Of a stretch of DNA of 64,000 nt, positions 55,790 through 64,000 are shown one piece after another. The position numbers and the translations under genes were made by a program. Source of the DNA: Epiperipatus broadwayi (Eukaryota; Onychophora; Udeonychophora; Euonychophora; Peripatidae); NCBI GenBank assembly GCA_028023455.1, contig JAQFVV010000028.1, positions 689,501 to 753,500 on the forward strand. The letters run 5' to 3'. Every line of letters starts with the position of its first letter. The first letter of the stretch is position 1. The notes below the pieces were generated by a model. The model made no database searches. It had not been told where the DNA came from and saw nothing but the letters and a program-made list of their open reading frames with translations.

Positions 55790-56265
55790 TACTTGAAGCT
55801 CAATTATAAATATAGGGGATTTAACACAGACTTTCAAGCACTCATCAACGATCTATCACTGATACATGACCGATCACACACATGTAGAAAAGATAATAAA
55901 TCATCCATATCCTATTTCATGTTGAACCAGAACTCATCAGTTGGTCCAGATTATCATCTCCACATATATAATCAGTGTTCAATTATGTAATAACTCGTAT
56001 ATATATATATATATAATCAGCCTGTCCAATAAAGAATAAAGATTGGTTATCTTAATATAAACTGAGCACAGATTATATATGTGTATGGAAAATCATAATC
56101 TGGATCAACTGATGAGTGCTACAGCACGAAATACACATATTGGTAATTATTTATTTTTTCTACATGTGTGTGGCCATGAGTATCTGTGGTATGAGGTAGT
56201 GTGGATCGTAGAAGAGATATTGAAAGTCTGTGTTCAAATCCCTATATTTATAATCAATTGTAAAG
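55790..56265. mobile_element. Family D foldback
   Basis: The left half (55812-55985) is an inverted D end, the right half (56025-56260) a plus D copy, joined by a (TA)n tract. The tRNA-like ends point outward ('acacagactttcaagc', 'gaaagtctgtgttcaaatcc'). The left hammerhead is degraded, the right one intact. Confidence 0.8.
56105..56143 (+). ncRNA. Hammerhead ribozyme, family D, intact
   Basis: Stem I TCAA/TTGG (one wobble), CTGATGA 56109-56115, stem II GTGC-TACA-GCAC (four Watson-Crick pairs), GAAA 56128-56131, stem III AT/AT, A as H residue (cut after 56139). Stem II differs from the copy at 29866 in length and sequence but is fully paired. Confidence 0.8.
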
Positions 56266-57073
56266 TATTTTGACAAAAAGAATTTTTGCATTATTTCTTT
56301 TTAAAAAAGTAATATATAAATCACTGTAACAATTAACAAATACAATAAAGGTTAGTTAACAATTTTTCATTTATAACAATGGTGTATTTAGTACTTAAAC
56401 AGTTTAGGTTAAATTGGATAAGTTAAATGTCATTTCTAATGTTCAAGTTTTAATTATAAATGATTGGGAAATAATTAAAGTCATTACTGAAATAAATAGT
56501 AAATAAATAGTTCTATTAGGTTGGTTTATATGTGGACATATCTCTACAATTTAAGTTTAGGTTTACAATTACATATCAGTTTATGAAGACTGCTCTATGC
56601 TTACTAGACTTTCCAAAATCAAATGTATATCAGGTTATCCATGTCAATTCTTTTAAAATTTTGTGGTAGGTTGCAGCCAAATTAACTAACTAAGCTTGGT
56701 AATTAAAAAAATGTCATTGTAGGCTTGGTTAGTAAATTTTTCAGTAGACTTAATTTTTTTCAGCTTCAAGCAATGCCCATGTTGCCAGTCCATATAACAT
56801 CATATTCTAGATGCAACTCTAAACATGAAATGCCATTTACTCCCTCTCTCATCACATGTCTTTATCTTTGTTTTATTCATACTAACTTTTGTGTAGCAGT
56901 TAAAAAATGATTCTGACCGAGAAACAGATTCACCAATGGCTTTATTATGTCCTTCTATTCTATCTCTGCAGCCATGTTCAATGGCATTGTACTCTGTTAA
57001 TATTTTGCATTTTGACTATAAGAAAAGCCTTAAACACAAAATATTTATTGTAATTTATATTAAAAATTAAATC
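56266..57073. other. A+T-rich DNA, nothing recognised
   Basis: No match. Confidence 0.35.
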
Positions 57074-57087
57074 AAAAGCAATTCCAT

Positions 57088-57190
57088 TCAAGCATTGGTG
57101 GTCGAGAGGTCAGCGACAGCCACTTTACAAGCAATTGTCCCGGGTTAGTGGGTTCACTTCCCGGATGATGCTATGACACATGAGAAAAAA
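57088..57190 (+). mobile_element. SINE S1 copy
   Basis: 'gcattggtggtcgagaggtc' (A box), 'gggttcacttccc' (B box), 'gatgctatgacacatgag', then an A run. A 10-bp direct repeat (aaaagcaatt) lies at 57074-57083 and 57190-57199, a likely target-site duplication, though a few bases separate it from the tRNA-like head. Confidence 0.85.
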
Positions 57191-57425
57191 AAAGCAATTT
57201 CTACCTATAAAAACAAATAATTGTATGATCACTTGCTTGGGAGGTCAAGTGATATTCAAATAAAGTTATGAATTGAGAGCAATACTTCTAATAAATTGAT
57301 ATAATTGAGATTATTTACTGTCTCTGCATGAAATTGATTCAGGGATTCTCTTATTTTCATCAATATTTTAAATTATGCAGGATTATAACCAATTGTGATA
57401 TATTGAGTTCTCTGTCTGAAGGCAG

Positions 57426-57604
57426 GCTAAAAAATTAAGTAATAGAATAATAATAGTCTGGTAATACTAATATTCAATCATCATCAAAGGCAATTTTTTA
57501 ATCTCTTAATATTAGGTTAAAAAATTAAGTAACAGAATAATAGTAATCTGATAATACCAATATTCAATCATCATCAAAGGCAATTTTTTAATTTCTTAAT
57601 ATAA
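57426..57604 (+). repeat. Two 90-bp tandem copies
   Basis: 'ttaaaaaattaagtaa' to 'aaggcaattttttaat', twice, about 90% alike. No homology to other families seen. Confidence 0.9.
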
Positions 57605-58264
57605 TTTATTCTATCTTCTTAATTTTTGAGTGAAATTACAAACATTAAGAGTTATATAGTGGTACTTCAATTGTTTGGCTTAAATTCATACTTATGTAGT
57701 CCTTGTTTGCTGGTTTTGTGTTCATTTGATGTAAAAGGTAAATCATTAATTTAAAAAAAATTGTAGTATGATATAGATAAATCTAATATGAAAAGTAATG
57801 ATTGATGTTTTTTTTGTTTTCAAAATGGTCCTCATACAATTGTGAGTTTCATTTTTGATTCAAATCCTGAAAATGAAAGTCATATATTTTTTGTAGTTTA
57901 TTTATATATTTGAGATCATTTTTGAAAATGTTTAGGAAATATTTAATTTTGAAGAATATGATCTTTAGATTAAGATTTTATTCCAAAATATAAAAGTGAA
58001 ACGTAAAACAAGAAATTGTGATTAATCGCAAAAGGAATGCTTCTATTTCCACCATGACTATTTTTTTGCCATTTTATAAATAATTATAAGTGGAATTTGC
58101 AAATTTAAAACATAATTCCTTTGCTTTATGCAAATCTTATACAATTTTATTTCGATGCTACAAAAGGAGTTCAAAAACTTTTAACTTCATTCCAAATACA
58201 TTTTTATTAGCAATTGCAAGATGATAAAAGTTATTGCCTTGGTGATATAAATCAGTTTATGCTT
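57605..58264. other. A+T-rich DNA, nothing recognised
   Basis: No match. Confidence 0.35.
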
Positions 58265-58425
58265 TTTCTACCCTGAATGGTATGGAACAATTCATAGAAT
58301 GTCCGGCATGGAATCAGGAGGTTCCAGGATCAATTCCAGCATTCGCAGGTCTGGTGCTCAAACATCTTACGAATTCCAGGTCTGGTGCCCAAACACCTTA
58401 TGAATTCCCAAGCAATAAGTCCATA
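58265..58425 (+). mobile_element. Family F-like SINE with 31-bp duplication
   Basis: Head 'ccctgaatggtatggaaca', 'ggttccaggatcaattcc' at the B-box position, then 'ggtctggtgctcaaacat' and 'cttacgaattcca' repeated twice at 31 bp, and the tail 'agcaataagtcc'. The B box is better than in most F copies. Confidence 0.6.
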
Positions 58426-58845
58426 TGTGTTTTTTCTTCATTCCTTTTCTATACTTGCAAAGTTGAAATATTATTTTTTAGGATTGTTTTTATTTTTAAA
58501 TTTATATTCTTAAGAAATAATTTTAAAACGGATGAAATGTAACGATGAATAAAGAATTAATCATTAAAATAAAAAGTGGGAATGCAAGCCATATGTTCTT
58601 TAGAGACTGCAAAAAAGGGGTTAATGATTATTAATCATGTAGTAAATATACCCCATAATATTAAGTTGACACAATAATAATGCCATTTTTCTGTCTTATG
58701 TTTAATTTTTTTAATTACACCTAAAACTGCAGCTATCATTAAAGATAGTTTACAATATTACATTGCATTATCGGAGGTCAAATATCCATTTCAAATGCAT
58801 ATTACTTTTCTATTTCAAATGATTACAATTTTACATAAACGTTAA

Positions 58846-58928
58846 GCATTGGTAGCCGAGAGATCAGTGCAGCTCCCTTGCAAGCAAGCAGCGTGGGTTT
58901 GCTTCTCGGCTGATGCTTTGACTTATAA
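58846..58928 (+). mobile_element. SINE S1 copy
   Basis: 'gcattggtagccgagagatc', 'gggtttgcttctc' (B box with changes), 'gctgatgctttgac', then an A run. No clear target-site duplication. Confidence 0.75.
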
Positions 58929-58945
58929 AAAAAATAACAACTAGA

Positions 58946-59480
58946 TACATAAAAAGATCAATCATTAATATACATCTTTATACTCATTTTCACATAATTA
59001 TATGTTGCTTATGATTATATCATATAACTATTTTAGATGTATAACACTATATTATATTCATATAATTTAGTATAATTTTGTTACGCAATCACATGTTTAT
59101 ATATTTCATATAAAATAAAACATATAGTATTTAGTCATTGGTACAATTAAAAAATACTAAAAACTTCCAATATGTATAAATAAAATAAACTAATCATTAA
59201 TCTATATTTTAATTACTTTTTAATTACTATATTTTTTTTATATAATGTAACTATTTAGACATATAATACTATTTTACAATAATATAATACAATATATTTT
59301 TGTTGTATAATCATGTTTATTTATTACATAGTCTATATAATATGAAATGTATTGTATTTAGACATCTGAATATATAACAAAAATATAACAAATTGTATGA
59401 TTATAAAATAGTGTTATATATCTATATATTTTAAATTTTGTATAATACCAAATATAAAATATATTTAAACTGTATGCAAA
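58946..59480. repeat. A+T-rich degenerate repeat
   Basis: 'taactattttagatgtataa' with 'cactatattatattc' (59026) recurs as 'taactatttagacatataat' (59248), about 220 bp on. Part of it reappears inverted near 59380-59430. Low sequence complexity makes the boundaries uncertain. Confidence 0.4.
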
Positions 59481-59699
59481 TGTTATAGGTCTATAATGGT
59501 TATATAATCAAAAAAAGCATGTGACTGTGTAAAACTGAATGCTGAAGAATATATTAATGATTCATTTTATATATTTAGAAGATAGTTTTATTAAAATTTT
59601 AATTATCACAAAATATATTTATATGAAATTGTCATCTTCCGAACTATAAAATAAATTATATTTAAATTTGATATTTAACATCTTACAATACAATGTAAT

Positions 59700-60075
59700 A
59701 TTATAAAATATTTACAGATTTCTAATAATGATTGCAGGTTCAGTTGAAACAATTGTAAAAGATTAAAGATTTCTGATTAAGGCTGCAAATTCGCTTGAAA
59801 CAGTTACAAAAGAAGTAAACACATCTGGAAGTTCAGTGAAGATTGAACATATCTTTAACGAAAGCTTCATATTCTACTGCACAATTATGAAAGATTAAAT
59901 AGATATCTTATAAAGACTACAAGTTCAGCTGGAATTAATTATAAAATGTTAAACAGATCTCTGATGAAGGTTGCAGATTTTGTTGAAACAGTTATTAATG
60001 ATTAAGTAGATTTCTGATAAAAGCTATTAGTTCGGCTGAAACAGTTAGAAGAAAATAAATTAAAATTTACATAAA
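59700..60075 (+). repeat. 53-57-bp tandem array with hammerhead-like cores
   Basis: Six or seven diverged units of the type 'agatttctgataaaggctgc', 'aagttcagctgaaacagtta', 'taaaagattaaat'. Each unit has a version of CTGATGA (exact at 59967-59973), a short hairpin (GGCTG/CAGCT-like) and GAAACAGTT. This is the order of a hammerhead core with a minimal stem III and GTT as NUH. A stem I pairing across adjacent units is poor, so ribozyme function is unproven. Confidence 0.6.
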
Positions 60076-62129
60076 AGACTGCAAAACAAAGAAGTGGTAT
60101 TATTATTGTTTTAAATTGAGTAATAAAAAGTTTGCAAGAATGTTAATATATTATGATGTAAAAATGTGAAACTAATCCTAATTGGATGATCAAATCTTTT
60201 TAATGTGTTAATTCTAGTGTAACATTTAAAAATTTACAATGCCAAAGACTTATGATTATCACATTCAATTTACTCATACTCTTACATATGTATATTGTAA
60301 TGGAGCATACATTCCATCTAATTTATCTCAAGTCTTGGCTTATTTTTATTGAAGCCCTAAGTTGGGAAGCTAATTATAATGAACGAGACATTTCATTTTA
60401 TGATTAAAATAAGTTTATTGGAGCTTAGTTAATCATAGTCCCACATTGTGGAGACAATTGTAAATGAAGACTTTACAACCACCAAACCAATCAATCAAAT
60501 GAGCTCACACATTGCAATAGTATCCCTTGCAACTACCAATCAACTAATTATGTCACACATTGCAAGGTGTAAATTGTAATGAAAAAAGCATGTATAAAAG
60601 AAAATAAACTCACCCAATCATTGGATGGTTTAATCATTGATTACAATCACAATATTGCTATCTGACTAGCTATATTTAAAACATGTATGAATACCAAAGA
60701 CCAATGCCAAAAGACATTAAATGATTTACTCTCAGAGTTAACTTGATCTGTGATTTGATTATTCACCAAAATGTAAATTGGAAACAAAGGGAATTTTATT
60801 GGACCCAACCTATATTTGCAGATGGAGATTATATGTAAAAGAATATAATGATTAGTGATGGATTAGGTAAATAATTATAAAATTGAATATTAGCAAAACA
60901 CAAAATTATCATTTAATCTTGAAAATGCTAAGCAGGCATATTAAACTTTATAGTATAATTACAGCTTCACTAACGCATGCGAAAAAATTGCATATGTATA
61001 ATTACATTTAAATAATTGTAAGTCTCAAGCATTACCTACTGACCTTTATTCTGAAAAGAAAAAAAATAAATAAATAAATTTCAAATAAATCACAAAGTCA
61101 TTTCATATAAAACAAATGGTATGTGTTTTATTTTAATTATGGTTTGATTTTCTTTTCAACTGGCAATAATTATATTAAACACATTGTGCCAGGCATTATC
61201 AAATGGCCTTGCACAAAGTATGGATTAAGCACAACAAATATATAAATGTGCTATATTGATAATGGAGTGGTCTGAGCATTAAAATACCCACACACAGCAA
61301 TTTAAATAATATGAAATTGACATGGAAAATATTGTAAAATAAGCTCATGTATTTTTTGTATTTTTCTATTTTGTATATTTTTTATATCACTTTATGTATT
61401 GGGCTTTTCTCTGAAAAATTCAAATAGAGAAAGGCAAACTTATTAAACAAATGAATCAAATGTTGGAACATAGTAGTAAAATAAATAATTAAAGCAATTG
61501 TTCCAACATACTTGCATATTTTTCATTTTTTTAATTACTGCCTCTAAAAACTAATTTTATTCTATAAACAAAGAATGTTAATTGCTTTTGCAAAAATCTG
61601 ACCAAAAGCAAAATGTTTGATAATGCTATAATTAAAATGTTATTATTTTTTTTTAAATAGAAATTCTTTTGAAATGAATAGCTGTAATCAAGTGGTCTAA
61701 GCATTCAAGATGGATGTCAAACTTAAAATGTAGAATTTAATCGGAAAAATATAAAGGAATGTTTGCAATCTAAGTGATAAGCTAGATTAAAAGGATTGGC
61801 TGATTCATTCTTCTCAGAGGGATATCTGAATTGGTTCTTATTAGTGGGATGGATAGTGCTGTGGGATTCAGTCTTTCGTTGGCAGCCATTCTGGGCAAGT
61901 CATTCTTTTCGTTGCTCCAGAATTCTCCAAGCGATCAGCTACTTAGAGAGTCATTTATGAATAGTACTATTAGTGACATTTGTTAGAACAAATCCTTTAT
62001 ACAGTTCTTTTAAGAACTCTTATCTTTGTGAATTCGAATAACTATTGGAGACAGCTTATGAAAATTTATTAAATAATCCTCGTTACTATTTAGATATATA
62101 AAAAAAGAGGATATGAAGCAATATACTAG
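60076..62129. other. A+T-rich DNA, small hairpin only
   Basis: A 10-bp perfect inverted repeat (tgttggaaca at 61461, tgttccaaca at 61499). 'cacattgcaa' is repeated at 60509 and 60558. A piece similar to the F tail lies at about 62010-62060. No gene seen. Confidence 0.4.
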
Positions 62130-62335
62130 AGATTCCGGCAAAATGACCGTGGGGTAGACAACTAGCCAGTGCACCGCCCTTTCTCTGTCCTAAGCCGCCC
62201 AGATGTGACCACGCCAATTCCAACCGCCCAGGAGGATGGCCAGTGCCACCTTACTAAATGGAAGAAATCGTCACCACACAGTCAGTTAACTTGAAGCCCA
62301 CTCAGCCCAGAGGAGAAGAATGAAGATGCAGATAT
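62130..62335. other. G+C-rich patch, unidentified
   Basis: About half G+C over some 200 bp against roughly a quarter nearby. It contains 'gaccgtggggtagac', 'gcaccgccctttctctgt', 'ctaagccgcccagatgtgac', 'caaccgcccaggaggatgg' and 'cactcagcccagaggagaag'. All six frames are closed within about 45 codons. There is no repeat match in the window and no tRNA box pair. It could be an exon with UTR, part of a transposon, or a structured RNA. Confidence 0.4.
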
Positions 62336-63477
62336 AAGTTTATTTTAAGATATTTATTAACATTGAAATAATTAACTTTTCTATTTCCGATTAGATATAT
62401 TTTTTTTGTTATTATTATTTATCATTTAAAAATGAGAGAGTCTCTCGCATATGTATAAATTTACGGTTATTGCGGTCATAAATGGTAATGCTTTTACTTA
62501 AATCCTTTGAGTGAATTTTTCTATTTCAAATTAGTATTTTCAGCAAAGATCGCAATGAGATTTTTTTTTTGTTGTTGTTGTTGTTGCTATTCGTTTTGCT
62601 GTTGTTGTTATTCCTGAAATTCGTCAAATATAAATATGCATGTAGATATATGTATGCGTTCATACGCTTATTATATTCGGTAAATATGATATCTCATGCT
62701 GAATATCTAAAAATGTATTTAACCGGATATCCTTTTTAAGTTATTTTTTTTTGTGACTGCTACACCTCATGATGAGTGTAAGAAGGGATTGATTTATTAT
62801 AGGTTCCCTGGAAGCAAGTACTCTAATAACTTTATATTTAAAATAATAGTAAGTGTATAATTTGGCTGCACGTATATACATGTATAGAAATTTATCTTTG
62901 GCAAAACGGAAATAGATACAGTACCTTATGGTGAGTACGATATCGTATCTGAGCCAATGCAACATATTGACTTGTTGAAAATATGAAATTAGTGATATAT
63001 TTCATTGTGCAAATATGCATAGTTTTCATTATTATATTTCCTATCAAAAAAAGGTTTTAAAGTTATCAGTAAAAGCGTATGCCTGTATGACCGAAAATCT
63101 CATATCTGTATATCAAATCACACAAATTAAAATTTATTTCTATTGGGTAAAAAGAGCTCAGACCACTTCCATTACTTATAAACATTGTAAATAGCTTTAG
63201 GGATTTATTATTTTTCTTATTTAAAATTGTATTTTATCTATTTCAATGCCTCAAATATATATATAGTTTGGGGTAATTAATTATTTAGTATTTTGTTATT
63301 ATATTATCATTAGTATGAAACGGTGGTGGGTCTTAGGGATTAAATAAATATTGAATCATAATATTAAACTTTTTTCGTTTTCGTATCATTATTTATATTG
63401 ATAAAAATGTGTTCTTTCCTTATCAACCACATACCTGTAATAATCATTTAACTTACCCATTTGAAGACCCTAGATGT
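62336..63477. other. A+T-rich DNA with (GTT)n
   Basis: (GTT)n with variants at 62571-62612. Nothing else. Confidence 0.4.
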
Positions 63478-63670
63478 AGAGTGACTTGAGCTAGCCACAT
63501 GGGATATCACTCTACCGGGGTGTTAAATCTTATTCTTATGCTCCGCTGAACATATGGTATTGCACACCCTTCTAGGAGGGTGAAAAATTCATTTTTTGAT
63601 TCTTTTCTAGAAGTGGCGCACAAAAGTCTATTTTGTAAATAGATTTTTCAAAGGTGTGTACTTGCCATTG
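63478..63670. repeat. Cluster of short hairpins
   Basis: 'gtagagtga'/'tcactctac' (63476-63515), 'cacccttct'/'aggagggtg' (63566-63583) and 'tctatttt'/'aaatagat' (63628-63646) lie in succession. 'ggtgttaaa' and 'gggtgttttaact' nearby are alike. Nature unknown. Confidence 0.4.
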
Positions 63671-64000
63671 TTCTAAATATTCGGGCATTAAAATAAGATA
63701 TCAACTAAAGGGTGTTTTAACTGGAAGATTCCTGTCAATCCACTCTTTCTATCAGTTTAGCTGGAAGTACTGATATGTATGAGTATAGAAATCAGCTAAA
63801 TTGATATCCATTTCTTTACCTGTTAAATCTTGGTCACTTCATGCTCAGTGCAAGATTAGGAAAAGAATTCCGCAGGGAGTATGGTCCAGTACAACATACA
63901 ATATTTGTTTACCTTTCAAGCTTTCATTTTAATTCAATATTATTTAAATTAACTATTTGCTACCAATAGGCATGGATTGACATTTGTATCTACATAAGAA
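63671..64000. other. Nothing recognised
   Basis: No repeat match or ORF. Confidence 0.35.

Noticed and set aside
61264-61740. Two 'gtggtctragcatt' motifs resembling a tRNA A box
   Set aside because: No B box follows at proper distance in either case; too weak to call a SINE.

Overview
The window looks like intergenic DNA from an invertebrate animal nuclear genome. It is strongly A+T-rich (by eye around 70% or more), full of short homopolymers and microsatellites, and built largely from decayed mobile elements. I found no convincing cellular protein-coding gene, no intact tRNA, rRNA or CRISPR, and nothing bacterial. The retrotransposon types (RTE-like LINE tails, tRNA-derived SINEs, hammerhead-bearing repeats) are metazoan in character. 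I could not place the species.

The main content is a set of short non-autonomous repeat families in many copies. Families A, B and C share a common module. Family A has about 200 conserved bp inside a roughly 400-456 bp unit, at 2182, 12705, 13321, 14560, 17098, 36684, 47432, 48138 and 52556-53740. Family B is at 811, 4465, 5395, 11440, 16012 and 29205. Family C is at 4738, 24569 and 49852. Family D, about 420 bp, is unrelated to these and carries a tRNA-like promoter region at one end (8412, 8690, 19655, 28622, 29722, 54430, 55790). In A, C and D I recognise complete or nearly complete type I hammerhead ribozymes: CTGANGA, a short stem II, GAAA, a minimal stem III, a NUH cleavage site (GTC in A and C), and a stem I that pairs. 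Stems I and II show compensatory changes between copies. This is the layout of metazoan retrozymes and Penelope-associated hammerheads, and it is the most interesting content of the window. A further group (G: 18410, 35600, 38989, 47815, 53935) and a tandem array at 59.7-60.1 kb carry hammerhead-like cores whose stem I I could not find.

Long inverted repeats (foldbacks) are unusually dense: 0.8, 4.5, 7.9, 8.4, 18.4, 23.4, 29.7, 39.0, 41.1, 48.9, 49.9, 50.5 and 55.8 kb. Many are two inverted copies of one of these families.

LINE remnants are short, broken 3' ends. The best preserved is a reverse transcriptase pseudogene on the minus strand at 25560-26722. tRNA-derived SINEs are of at least three kinds: S1 (32994, 38870, 57091, 58846), S2 (23246, 48896) and F (2090, 14165, 31010, 33500, 58265). 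F has expanded in place three ways: a roughly 145-bp tandem array at 37.9-38.7 kb, a 33-bp minisatellite at 27.2-27.7 kb, and the start of the large trinucleotide tract at 33.65-34.29 kb. Other arrays include a 55-bp satellite at 44.4-45.0 kb. A G+C-rich patch at 62130-62335 stands out from its surroundings and is unexplained.
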